Source: Planctomycetota bacterium
Lineage (GTDB): Bacteria > Planctomycetota > Planctomycetia > Pirellulales > Pirellulaceae
DNA: 24,474 bases
Assembly (NCBI GenBank): GCA_023430365.1
Contig: JAEZAS010000106.1
Coordinates: 1-24,474 of the forward strand
Direction of reading: 5' to 3'
Notes under the pieces: generated by a model
What the model was told of the DNA's origin: nothing
Seen by the model: the letters and a program-made list of their open reading frames with translations, nothing else
Databases searched by the model: none
Shown here: piece by piece, positions 15,401 through 22,411 of the stretch
Layout: every line of letters begins with the position of its first letter
Position numbering within the stretch: the stretch's first letter is position 1
Made by a program: the position numbers and the translations under genes

Positions 15401-16779
15401 CGGAAGAAGCCCTGGCGGAACGCGTGTTTCTCGCCGCCGACTTCGCCTTCGAAGCCCGCGTAGCCGACGATGCCGTACAGCCAGCCGTCGAGACCGTACT
15501 GCAGGTTGCTCGGACCGGCGTGCGTGTCGTTGGTCTTCCAGCCGGAGAAGAGAACCTTGCGCTCGTCGGCTACGTCGTCGCCGTCGGTGTCGCGGAGGAA
15601 GAGGGTGTCGGGAGCTTGCAGGACGACCACGCCGTCCCGGGCGAACGCCAGGCTGGTCGGAATGCTGAGCTTGTCGGCGAACAGGGTGAACTTGTCGGCC
15701 CGGCCGTCGCCGTTGGTGTCTTCGCAGATGCGGATGCGGTCGCGGCCGGCGCCGGGCGGTTGCAGGTCGTTGGGATAGTCGACCGTTTCGCAGACCCAGA
15801 GGCGGCCGCGATGGTCCCAGTTCATGGCGATCGGCTTGCCTTGCAGGTCGGGCTCGGCGACGAATAGCTGAGCCTCGAAGCCGACCGGCGTGACGATGTG
15901 TTTTTGCGACTCGGCGGGAGGGACGGGCAACTGCATCATCCGCTTGCCGGGAGCGGTCGTGCCGAAGCGAGCGCCCGGGATGTAGAACGGCACGTTGGCT
16001 TCGACGTACTCGAACGGCTTGAGATCCTTGGGCAACTCCGTCATCTGCGGCCGGTCGCTGAAGGGTGCGGCCTGCGACGGATCGCGGCCGGTGGCCCAGC
16101 GGATGCCGCGCTCGACGAGATTGTGAAAGCCGGGATTGCTCCACGTTCGCTCGTCGTGCCCCCAGGCGCTGTAGAACACGCGCCCCTTTTCATGGGTGCG
16201 GACCCAGGTCCAAGGTTCGCGACGACCTGCGTCCTGGCGAAACTCGAGCACGGTGCGATTTTGGTCGTTGTGGCGACGATGCAGGTAGGTCTCGTCCCAG
16301 CTTGCAAAGCCCTGGAAGCCGCGCAGGAGCGGATGCTCGGGCTCGGCGATGATCGTGCGGAACGTGCCGGTTCCGTGGCGATCGAACTGGGCGCCGACGA
16401 GCTCGATGTAGGCGTCGGAGTTGAGAAAGCAGAACGACGCGCAGTGGAGCGGGATCAGCCCTTTGCCGCCGGCGACGAAGTCGAGGAGGGCTTTTTCCTG
16501 CTCCGGCTCGATCCGTTCGATGTTGGCATAGATCAGCAGGCCGTCGTAGGGCTGGAGCTTGTCGGCCGAGAGGTCGGTGGGCTTGTCGGTGTAGGTCAGC
16601 TCGATGCCTTGCCGGGCGAGCGCCGGCTGAAGCTGCTTGAACCTCTCGGCGGGGCGATGGGGGCCGTCGTCGCCGAGGAAGAGGACGCGGATCGGCTTCG
16701 GCTCATCGCCTGGCGCCTGAGCGAAGGCCACGAGGCAGAGGAAGCCGCAAAGCAGCACGGACACACGACGCGAAAACAT
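12442..16779 (-). CDS. ThuA / PVC-type dehydrogenase propeller / HEAT / cytochrome c fusion protein
   Basis: This 1445-residue exported protein has a signal peptide at residues 1-22 (VSVLLCGFLCLVAFAQA). A ThuA-like domain spans about 28-245 (GGKGLIPLHCASFCFL, RTHEKGRVFYSAWGHDERTW). The PVC-type membrane-bound-dehydrogenase/GSDH beta-propeller spans about 290-640 (FEAQLFVAEPDLQGKPIAMN, two Ca-binding-like D-x-N/D-G-D loops, then HVWVSDWYNYIVQHNPTPAG). HEAT-type helical repeats lie at about 680-1090. A cytochrome c domain has heme motif C1135-S-K-C1138-H1139 with GPDLTGM downstream and a family extension to about 1270. A beta-rich C-terminal domain ends the protein. GGGGAA lies just upstream of the ATG. 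It follows the Gfo/Idh gene by 86 bases on the same strand. The likely role is periplasmic sugar-derivative oxidation with electron transfer through the heme; the substrate is unknown. Confidence 0.9.
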   Translation of the reverse strand: MFSRRVSVLLCGFLCLVAFAQAPGDEPKPIRVLFLGDDGPHRPAERFKQLQPALARQGIELTYTDKPTDLSADKLQPYDGLLIYANIERIEPEQEKALLDFVAGGKGLIPLHCASFCFLNSDAYIELVGAQFDRHGTGTFRTIIAEPEHPLLRGFQGFASWDETYLHRRHNDQNRTVLEFRQDAGRREPWTWVRTHEKGRVFYSAWGHDERTWSNPGFHNLVERGIRWATGRDPSQAAPFSDRPQMTELPKDLKPFEYVEANVPFYIPGARFGTTAPGKRMMQLPVPPAESQKHIVTPVGFEAQLFVAEPDLQGKPIAMNWDHRGRLWVCETVDYPNDLQPPGAGRDRIRICEDTNGDGRADKFTLFADKLSIPTSLAFARDGVVVLQAPDTLFLRDTDGDDVADERKVLFSGWKTNDTHAGPSNLQYGLDGWLYGIVGYAGFEGEVGGEKHAFRQGFFRFQADGSKLEFLRNTNNNSWGVGFSEEGLLFGSTANGNPSEFMPIANRYYESVRGWSASVLQGIAESDKYYPITDKIRQVDHHGSFTAAAGHALYTARTYPREYWNRTAFVTEPTGHLTATFVLSPEGSGFKSKNAWNLFASDDEWTSPVVAEVGPDGHVWVSDWYNYIVQHNPTPAGFDNGKGNAYETDLRDKKHGRVYRVVYKQAKEQPALSLEGASPEKLVETLKHPNFLWRRHAQRLLIERGNRDVAGALANLVADKQVDSIGLNVGAIHGLWTLHGLGQLEESFRLSGVAEAALKHPSAGVRRTAVQLLPRTQESVEALVDSGVLKDENLQVRLQAFLALSEMPESPEAAAVLSAALLDPQNATDRWLPDAITAAAAAHARSYLFATIHQPKKPNDATLKALAIVAEHFARGDDPSAVSLLRDLRPNANVETLAIVLGGLAKGWPKSSALKLSGDQEEALVAVFKQLPAGDRSPLLTLAARWNSRALEPYAAEIAESLLVRVRNEELADSDRIAAARQLIEFQPTSVEAATQLLDLITARTSPEFAGGLLDSLRGSQHPLVGQAILERLPTWTPAIRPAAFRALLAKADWTEALLTAAEAGNLRLADLALDQKQALAAHPEKKLAERARKLLASGGGLPSADRQKVLDELMPLLKRDGDPALGKQVFTKQCSKCHTHSGEGNKIGPDLTGMAVHPKVELLTHIIDPSRSVEGNFRVFTVATAEGRVLTGLLTSETKTSIELADAEGKKHALQREDIEELIASPKSLMPDGFEKQMSADELVHLLEFLTQRGKYLPIPLDKVATVVTTRGMFYDENADAERLIFDDWKPKTVDGVPFLLIDPQVDRQSNAIMLYGPNGKLPPRMPKSVKLACNAPAKAIHLLSGVSGWGFPASRDRSTSLIVRLHYEGGETEDIELKNGQHFADYIRRVDVPGSKFAFQLRGQQIRYLAVTPSRSEKIETIELVKGDDATAPIVMAITIEAP

Positions 16780-16822
16780 AAAGGTTCCCCAACCCCAGGC
16801 ATCGACCGCTGCCGCCGGGCGG

Positions 16823-16845
16823 CACTGCTGGACAAGCCAGCAGTG
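16823..16845. repeat. Palindromic hairpin, same family as the repeat at 6389
   Basis: Arms CACTGCTGG (16823-16831) and CCAGCAGTG (16837-16845) surround a 5-base loop. They are identical to the arms of the hairpins at 6395 and 6439. It lies in the 86-base gap between two co-directional minus-strand genes and could affect transcript processing or relative expression. Confidence 0.9.
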
Positions 16846-16865
16846 GCGCCCCCTCGGCCCCTACC

Positions 16866-17981
16866 CTACTCTAGCGTGAACTCGGGCAGGCGGACGATTT
16901 CGCCCCCCTTCTCGGCGGACTGGTGGGCGCAGATGCCGACGCAGGTCCAGTTGGCCGATTGCACGGCGTTCGGCCAGGGATCGCGATCGTCGATCAGGGC
17001 GCTGACGAACTCGTGCACCAGGTGCGGATGCGAGCCGCCGTGGCCGCCACCCTGGATGAACGAGAGGTGCTCGGCGTCCTGGATCGACTTGGTGAACATC
17101 CGGATCGGCTCCGGCAGCAGGTGGGCGTAGTCGGGCACTTCGATCTTCTGCGGAATCTCGTGCTCCGGCTTCTTCGCCGTGTGCAGGACGTGCGGCTCGT
17201 TCTCGACGAGCGTCCACTCGAAGCTCTTCTTGGTGCCGTAGACGTCAAAACTCTCGCGATACTGGCGGGCGACGTCGTAGAGGAAACGCCAGATGTGGGC
17301 GGTGACGTCCGAGTCCTTGATCTTGATGTGGCAGGTCTCGACAGCGTACTTGTTGCCCGACTTCTGGGCGATGTCGTCGCGCACCGTGCCGCTGCCGAAG
17401 CAGGAGACATACTCCGCCCGGCCGTTGAGCAGTCCGAGGCAAGGGCTGACGACGTGCGTGGCGTAGTGCATCGGGATCATCCGCTCCCAATACTCCGGCC
17501 AGCCGTCCATGTCTTGCGGATGGGAGGCGGCGAGGTGCTGGATCTTGCCGAGCTCGCCTTTCTCGTACATCTCCTTGATGAACAGAAACTCGCGCGAGTA
17601 GACGACCGTCTCGGCCATCATGTACTTGAGCCCGGTGCTCTTCACGAGTTCGCAGATCTGCCGACATTCGTCGATCGTGGTGGCCATCGGCACGGTGCAC
17701 ATCACGTGCTTGCCCGCCTTGAGGGCTTCCATCGACATCCAGGCATGGTCGGGAATCGGCGAGTTGATATGGACGAAGTCGACTTTCGGGTCTTTGAGCA
17801 CATCCTGGAAGCTCGTGTAGCGCTGCTCGATGCCAAAACGATCGCCGACGGCGTGGAGTTTTTCGGTGTTCCGCTGGCAAATCGCATGCACATTCGCATT
17901 CGGATGCCGCTGATAGATCGGGATGAACTCCGCCCCGAATCCCAGACCCACCATCGCCACGTTCACCCGCTTGCTGCTCAT
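16866..17981 (-). CDS. Gfo/Idh/MocA family NAD(P)-dependent oxidoreductase
   Basis: This 371-residue protein has an N-terminal Rossmann fold with the motif G12-L-G14-F-G16 and the typical DFVHINSPIPDHAWMSMEAL and AGKHVMCTVPMATT regions. In most family members the latter reads E-K-P and its lysine is catalytic. Here it is Thr96-Val97-Pro98, so that lysine is absent. The C-terminal alpha/beta domain includes PEYWERMIPMHYATHVVSP and GGGHGGSHPHLVHEFVSALI. The ATG at 17981 is chosen because GCGGAG precedes it at good spacing; the frame continues 34 codons upstream without family similarity and overlaps an inverted repeat. No signal peptide is visible, so it is probably cytoplasmic. It is likely co-transcribed with the ThuA-containing gene, recalling ThuB-ThuA pairs that oxidise sugars to 3-keto forms. 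Confidence 0.9.
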   Translation of the reverse strand: MSSKRVNVAMVGLGFGAEFIPIYQRHPNANVHAICQRNTEKLHAVGDRFGIEQRYTSFQDVLKDPKVDFVHINSPIPDHAWMSMEALKAGKHVMCTVPMATTIDECRQICELVKSTGLKYMMAETVVYSREFLFIKEMYEKGELGKIQHLAASHPQDMDGWPEYWERMIPMHYATHVVSPCLGLLNGRAEYVSCFGSGTVRDDIAQKSGNKYAVETCHIKIKDSDVTAHIWRFLYDVARQYRESFDVYGTKKSFEWTLVENEPHVLHTAKKPEHEIPQKIEVPDYAHLLPEPIRMFTKSIQDAEHLSFIQGGGHGGSHPHLVHEFVSALIDDRDPWPNAVQSANWTCVGICAHQSAEKGGEIVRLPEFTLE

Positions 17982-18047
17982 GTAGTGCTCCGCTGACATC
18001 GAGAGGAATTGCCAACCGTCGCCGGTCGTTGTTGGTATTGTCACGAA

Positions 18048-18111
18048 CGGTCCGCCGCACCCGCAAGTATCGGTCGCGTCCACTCCCCGTGGACTTCGGC
18101 GGGGCGGACCG
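18048..18111. promoter_or_regulatory. Nested inverted repeat in a divergent intergenic region
   Basis: Outer arms CGGTCCGCC (18048-18056) and GGCGGACCG (18103-18111) are perfect reverse complements. Inside them GTCCAC (18078-18083) and GTGGAC (18089-18094) form a second hairpin. The structure lies between the divergent Gfo/Idh and GH2 starts, about 65 and 46 bases from the two ATGs. It could be an operator or an RNA structure; no promoter hexamers were assigned with confidence. Confidence 0.5.
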
Positions 18112-18157
18112 GGAAGATGATTGCATCACAGCTTAGCCGCCAGATCGGGGAACTACT

Positions 18158-20419
18158 ATGACGAAGGTCCTCTCCCACCGCGTCGTTTGGGGCGTATTTC
18201 TGTTGGCCGTTGCGGCGGCCCCCGTGCGAGCCGAATGGCAACCCGCCGGGTCGCCGCTGACCACCCGCTGGACGCCGGCCGTCTCGCCCGAGGATGTGCA
18301 CGAGGAATATCCTCGGCCGCAGCTCGTTCGCGAGGGCTGGTTCAATCTCAATGGTCTGTGGGACTACGCGATCAGCGGGCCCGACGATCAGCCCAAAAAC
18401 TGGGACGGCGAGATCCTGGTGCCGTTCCCGATCGAGTCGTCGCTCTCGGGGGTGAAGAAACGGGTGAATCCTGACCAGGCGCTCTGGTACCGCCGGGAGT
18501 TCGACACGCCCGAACTGAACGACGGGGAGCGAGTGCTGCTGCACTTCGGGGCGGTCGATTGGGACGCGACGGTCTACGTCAACGGCAAGCGGGTCGGCAA
18601 CCACAAGGGAGGCTACGACGCGTTCGCGTTCGAGATCACGAAATACCTCAATCCGAGCGAGCGCCGCACGACGGTGATGGTCAAAGTGGTCGATCCGACC
18701 GATGCCGGCGCGCAGCCGCGCGGCAAGCAGATTCGTCGGCCGCACGGCATCTGGTACACGCCGACCACGGGGATCTGGCAGACGGTGTGGCTCGAGAAGG
18801 TGCCGGCGAGCTTCATCGGCATCGTCGATCTCGTGCCCGACGTCGACAAGTCGGAGGTCGAAATCACGGCCAGGATCGCCGGCGACGCCCGGCGGATCGT
18901 CGTCCACGTGTTTGATGGCGACCAGAAGATCGCCACCGAGGAAGTGACCGCAAATAAGCCGCTGCGGATTGCGCTGGAGAACCCAAAACTCTGGTCGCCC
19001 GACTCGCCGCACTTGTACGACGTGACGGTCGAACTGCGCGACGACGAGCGGACGATCGACAAGGTCCGCAGCTACTTTGGCATGCGCAAGATTTCGCTCG
19101 GCAAGGACAAGGAGGGGCTGACGCGGATCCTGCTCAACGACAAGTTCCTGTTCCAGTACGGCACGCTCGACCAGGGGTTCTGGCCTGATGGTCTGTACAC
19201 GGCGCCGACCGACGAGGCGATGCGGTACGACCTGAAGGTGACCAAGGAACTCGGCTTCAACATGGTGCGGAAGCACGTGAAGGTGGAGCCAGCCCGCTGG
19301 TACTACTACTGCGACCGGATGGGATTGCTCGTCTGGCAGGACATGCCGTCGGGAGACAAGTACATCGGGGCCAACGATCCGGACATCGAACGGACCAAGG
19401 AGTCGGCCGAGCAGTTCGAGGAGGAATGGGCGAGCATCATCGCCCAGTTCAAGCACTTTCCGTCGATCGTGATGTGGGTGCCGTTCAACGAAGGTTGGGG
19501 GCAGTACGACACGGCCCGGATCGCCAAGCTGACGAAGAAGCTCGACCCGACGCGGCTGGTCAACAGCGTGAGCGGTTGGGCGGATCGGGGTGTGGGGGAT
19601 GTGCACGACGTGCATATCTACCCAGGGCCGGGCAAACCGCCGCATTCGGAGAACCGGGCGCTGGTGCTGGGCGAGTTCGGTGGCCTTGGCTTGCCGCTCA
19701 AAGGGCACACCTGGCAAGCGAGGGACAACTGGGGCTATCGCTCGTATACGTCGAAGGAGGAACTCAACGACGCCTACCAACAACTCGTGGCCAAGCTGCG
19801 GCCGCTCATCGGTGAGGGGCTGTCGGCGGCGGTCTACACGCAGACGACCGATGTGGAGATCGAGGTGAACGGCCTGCTGACGTATGACCGCGAGGTTTTG
19901 AAGTTCGACCCAAAGCGGACGCTCGAGGCGCACAAAAAGCTCTACCTGCCGCCGCCGAAACTCGTGCCTGTGATCGCCACCTCGCAAAAGGAGCCGCAGC
20001 GCTGGCGCTACACGCTCGACAAGCCGGCCGAGGGATGGGAGACCTCGCGGTTCGACGATTCGCAATGGAGCGAAGGGCCGGGGGGCTTTGGCGAGAAGTC
20101 GACGCCGGGGAGCGTGGTGCGGACCGAGTGGAAGACGCCCGACCTCTGGCTGCGGCGGAAGTTCAAACTCGACGAGGACGACCTCCTGGGGCTCGCGCTC
20201 ATCGTCCATCACGACGAGGACGCCGAGATTTATGTGAACGGCAAACGGATTGCGAAGCTGACCGGCTATACGACCGACTACGTCGTGGTGCCGCTCGACG
20301 AAGGAGCCGCCAATGCCTTCGGCAAGGAAAATGTGATGGCGGTCCATTGCCACCAGACCGGCGGTGGGCAGTATATCGACGTGGGGCTGGTGAAGGTGGT
20401 GGAGGAGAAGTCGCCGTGA
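18158..20419 (+). CDS. Exported glycoside hydrolase family 2 protein (beta-galactosidase/glucuronidase-like)
   Basis: This 753-residue protein has a signal peptide ending near residue 25 (VFLLAVAAAPVRA-EW). A GH2 sugar-binding jelly roll covers about 50-215 (WYRREFDTPEL, VNGKRVGNHKGGYDAFAFEI, then GIWYTPTTGIWQTVWLE). An Ig-like domain follows at about 216-310 and a TIM barrel at about 312-590. The acid/base is probably Glu445 in VPFNEGWGQ and the nucleophile Glu506 in LVLGEFGGLG. A C-terminal beta domain (about 625-753; WRYTLDKPAEGWETSRFDDS, LIVHHDEDAEIYVNGKRI) resembles a galactose-binding-like module. GGGGA lies upstream of the ATG. It is divergent from the Gfo/Idh gene, and its stop overlaps the next gene's GTG. 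It should cleave a beta-linked sugar in the periplasm; the substrate cannot be read from sequence. Confidence 0.92.
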   Translation: MTKVLSHRVVWGVFLLAVAAAPVRAEWQPAGSPLTTRWTPAVSPEDVHEEYPRPQLVREGWFNLNGLWDYAISGPDDQPKNWDGEILVPFPIESSLSGVKKRVNPDQALWYRREFDTPELNDGERVLLHFGAVDWDATVYVNGKRVGNHKGGYDAFAFEITKYLNPSERRTTVMVKVVDPTDAGAQPRGKQIRRPHGIWYTPTTGIWQTVWLEKVPASFIGIVDLVPDVDKSEVEITARIAGDARRIVVHVFDGDQKIATEEVTANKPLRIALENPKLWSPDSPHLYDVTVELRDDERTIDKVRSYFGMRKISLGKDKEGLTRILLNDKFLFQYGTLDQGFWPDGLYTAPTDEAMRYDLKVTKELGFNMVRKHVKVEPARWYYYCDRMGLLVWQDMPSGDKYIGANDPDIERTKESAEQFEEEWASIIAQFKHFPSIVMWVPFNEGWGQYDTARIAKLTKKLDPTRLVNSVSGWADRGVGDVHDVHIYPGPGKPPHSENRALVLGEFGGLGLPLKGHTWQARDNWGYRSYTSKEELNDAYQQLVAKLRPLIGEGLSAAVYTQTTDVEIEVNGLLTYDREVLKFDPKRTLEAHKKLYLPPPKLVPVIATSQKEPQRWRYTLDKPAEGWETSRFDDSQWSEGPGGFGEKSTPGSVVRTEWKTPDLWLRRKFKLDEDDLLGLALIVHHDEDAEIYVNGKRIAKLTGYTTDYVVVPLDEGAANAFGKENVMAVHCHQTGGGQYIDVGLVKVVEEKSP

Positions 20420-20982
20420 GTCGAGCGAAAACCCAGTACTATGCGGCCGCGAGTCTCGATGGGTATATCGCGGCCCCGAACCACTCGCTCGATTGGCTGA
20501 TGCAGTTCGGTTCGCCTGAGGAATTGGGGATTGGCGACTTCATGGCCGACGTCGGTTCCCTGGCGATGGGATCAGCGACGTATGAGTGGCTGCTGCGGCA
20601 TCACGTGCAGCCGGCCGAGGGGCCGGGGCAGCCGTGGCCGTACGAGCAGCCGGCGTTTGTGTTCACCCGGCGGAAGTTGCCCGAGGTCGCGGGAGCCGAT
20701 ATTCGGTTCGTGCAGGGGGACGTCCGGCCGATCCACGAACAACTGCTGGAAGCGGCCCGGGGGATGAATGTCTGGCTGGTCGGCGGCGGCGAACTCGTCG
20801 GCCAATTCTACGACCAGGGGCTGCTCGATGAGTTGATCATCCAGGTGGCCAGCGTGACGCTCGGGGCCGGCTCGCCGCTACTGCCTCGGATGATCGCCAC
20901 GCCGCCGCTGAAGCTGACCGCGGTGAGGCAGTTTGGCGATTCGTTTGTCGAGCTGCGCTATGACGTGCCCAGGGTTGGCTAG
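20416..20982 (+). CDS. RibD C-terminal/dihydrofolate reductase-like family protein
   Basis: This 188-residue protein has a dihydrofolate-reductase-like fold. The N-terminal QYYAAASLDGYIAAPNHSLD is the RibD_C/YyaP signature, followed by LAMGSATYEWLLRHH, a typical nucleotide-binding strand-helix, and VWLVGGGELVGQFYDQGLLD with IIQVASVTLGAGSPLLP near the end. The GTG start overlaps the GH2 stop (GTGA), so translation is coupled. These proteins are NADPH-dependent reductases of mostly unknown substrate. Being coupled to a secreted GH2 enzyme is unexpected, because this product has no signal peptide and should remain in the cytoplasm. Confidence 0.88.
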   Translation: MSRAKTQYYAAASLDGYIAAPNHSLDWLMQFGSPEELGIGDFMADVGSLAMGSATYEWLLRHHVQPAEGPGQPWPYEQPAFVFTRRKLPEVAGADIRFVQGDVRPIHEQLLEAARGMNVWLVGGGELVGQFYDQGLLDELIIQVASVTLGAGSPLLPRMIATPPLKLTAVRQFGDSFVELRYDVPRVG

Positions 20983-21025
20983 CGTGGGAGGCGTTTGGGC
21001 TGTTTGACGCTGGGTTGTTTTTTCT

Positions 21026-21057
21026 CGCCAAGGCGCGAAGGCGCAAAGCCGCCAAGA
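21026..21057. repeat. Octanucleotide tandem repeat, CGCNAAGN units
   Basis: Four 8-bp units can be read (cgccaagg, cgcgaagg, cgcaaagc, cgccaaga) between two converging genes. It is similar in style to the 7-bp arrays elsewhere in the window but has a different period. Confidence 0.8.
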
Positions 21058-21104
21058 GGGAAAATGGAGGAGGGGTGAGAAACCTCGCGGTTCGCTCCTG
21101 TCCA

Positions 21105-22112
21105 CTAGCGCGAGTCAGGTAAGCCGACGAACTCCATATATAGGCTATGCAGCGAGCGTTGGACCATTTCGCGGGTGCCGATGGCAACGAAGTTGCAAAA
21201 CGAGTAATCCGCTGCCGGTAGATCGGCGTCCGATCGCAGGCGGAACACGCTGTTCCATTTCACCACGCGTTCCGCCTCGAAGCGGAACCGGCCGTAACCT
21301 GGGCCACTCAGCCGAATGCCGGGCGTTTCCAAGGTCGACGGCGGCGAGAAAACGCCCATCGCGTACTTTCCGTCCGCGGTCGACAGAATCACCGGCAGGG
21401 GCTGTTCTCCCGGTCCGTCCGACAATTCTTTCAGTCCACTCGCGGGATCGTAGGTCCAGAACTGGCTGAACTCGGGGGGCATGTAGCCGGTGACGGCTTC
21501 GAACTGAGCGTATTTATGTTTTTCGCCAACAGGGAGCGCGAAGGTGACGTCGTAGACGATCACGTTCGGCATCTCGCCGTAGCCGATCGTGACGCGCTTG
21601 GTGAGCAGGTGATTCGAGAGGGGCTGGGTATTGCGGGCCGGGTTGCCTAAGGACTTCTCCTGGGGACGCAGCCAGAAGGCCATCTGCGTGGTGGTTTGCA
21701 GTTGGTTCTTGCTCGCGACCAGGTGGAGCAGGCGGCTGGTCGAGGTGGAGCCCGTACCGTCGGAGCTGGAGCCGGCTTCGGTCGGATTGAACGTCTCGGG
21801 GATGAACTGGCCGCCGGCGTCGAAGTTGGAGGCCGATTGGAGTTGTCGACCGTGGTCGTAACTATCAATGAACTCTCGGCCGTTCCAGGTCAGGGAATCG
21901 ATGGCTCCGGCGAGCCGCGACGTCGTGGTGATGACGATTTCGCTTTCGCCGACCTTTCCTCGGATGACCGCGTCGCCGGAAGCGGGCTGAGCGCCCGCCT
22001 GGGCCACAAGCAGCAACGGGAGACAGGCGACGAGGACGCACACCGCAGCGCGGCCAGGTGCGCTCGGCCGGGATGTCGCCGCGACTGGTTGTGGTAATGC
22101 GCAAGTATTCAA
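21105..22112 (-). CDS. Exported hypothetical protein, probable beta-sandwich
   Basis: The family is not recognised. With the TTG start at 22112 the product is 335 residues: a basic N-terminal stretch, a hydrophobic signal segment (AAVCVLVACLPLLLVAQAGA, residues 22-41) and a mature part that looks all-beta. The segment AGAIDSLTWNGREFIDSYDH followed by GRQLQSASNFDAGGQ resembles the opening of galactose-mutarotase-like sandwiches, and KYAMGVFSPP and SGPGYGRFRFEAERVVKWN could be further strands. The start is uncertain. An ATG at 22208 is in frame, but the extra 32 residues look unlike protein sequence, and no Shine-Dalgarno supports either start. It is an isolated minus-strand gene convergent with the GH2 operon. 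A carbohydrate-related role is only a guess from context. Confidence 0.6.
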   Translation of the reverse strand: MNTCALPQPVAATSRPSAPGRAAVCVLVACLPLLLVAQAGAQPASGDAVIRGKVGESEIVITTTSRLAGAIDSLTWNGREFIDSYDHGRQLQSASNFDAGGQFIPETFNPTEAGSSSDGTGSTSTSRLLHLVASKNQLQTTTQMAFWLRPQEKSLGNPARNTQPLSNHLLTKRVTIGYGEMPNVIVYDVTFALPVGEKHKYAQFEAVTGYMPPEFSQFWTYDPASGLKELSDGPGEQPLPVILSTADGKYAMGVFSPPSTLETPGIRLSGPGYGRFRFEAERVVKWNSVFRLRSDADLPAADYSFCNFVAIGTREMVQRSLHSLYMEFVGLPDSR

Positions 22113-22117
22113 AAGTA

Positions 22118-22146
22118 TTGACAGAGTGGTGGTGGCGTGGTAGGCT
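22118..22146 (+). promoter_or_regulatory. Possible sigma-70-like promoter for the amidohydrolase gene
   Basis: A perfect -35 hexamer TTGACA (22118-22123) is followed by a 17-base spacer and a weak -10 (taggct, 3 of 6 matches). It points toward the amidohydrolase gene. The start codon proposed here lies about 400 bases away across palindromes, so the assignment is tentative. Confidence 0.25.
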
Positions 22147-22219
22147 GCGGGGTGGTTAAGATGCAGGCCCCTAGTGTAGCTGCAACTTATCCTGCCGAGG
22201 CGCCCCATGATGTTCAGAG

Positions 22220-22269
22220 TCGACGTAAGTGGTCGGAAGGTGAGCGAGCGATCGTCGGACTTAGGTCGA
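22220..22269. repeat. 50-bp inverted-repeat element B, copy 1
   Basis: The ends TCGACGTAAGT and ACTTAGGTCGA pair at 10 of 11 positions. It shares the left 17 bases (one mismatch) and the last 14 (one mismatch) with copy 2 at 22412, while the centres differ. Confidence 0.8.
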
Positions 22270-22316
22270 TCCGCGAAATGTCCAGGTTGGCGCGAGCTGT
22301 TCATTATTTCGGCAGG

Positions 22317-22364
22317 TTTTTCACCGACTTCGGGTCCCCTGGGACCCCGGCGCGCGGTGAAAAA
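22317..22364. repeat. Nested palindrome between the two B elements
   Basis: The outer arms TTTTTCACCG (22317-22326) and CGGTGAAAAA (22355-22364) are perfect. The inner arms GGGTCCC (22332-22338) and GGGACCC (22341-22347) are also perfect. The A-tract / T-tract flanks resemble a bidirectional terminator, although a T-run follows the stem only when read on the minus strand. Confidence 0.75.
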
Positions 22365-22411
22365 CGGGGGTGGTTTATCAACACCCAGTCGGCGGCGCGG
22401 GTTTGCGGCAG

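Noticed and set aside
17982..18083. 34-residue N-terminal extension of the Gfo/Idh protein
   Set aside because: No family similarity, contains part of an inverted repeat, and the internal ATG at 17981 has a good ribosome-binding site directly before the Rossmann fold.
18041..20353. 770-codon open frame on the minus strand opposite the GH2 gene
   Set aside because: The plus-strand frame has clear GH2 motifs, catalytic residues and a signal peptide. The antisense product is rich in Arg/His/Val with no recognisable domain, a normal shadow in GC-rich DNA.
20982..21022. Intrinsic terminator after the RibD-like gene (agcgt / acgct with a T-run)
   Set aside because: The stem is only 5 bases with a loop of about 20, too weak to call despite the following T-tract.
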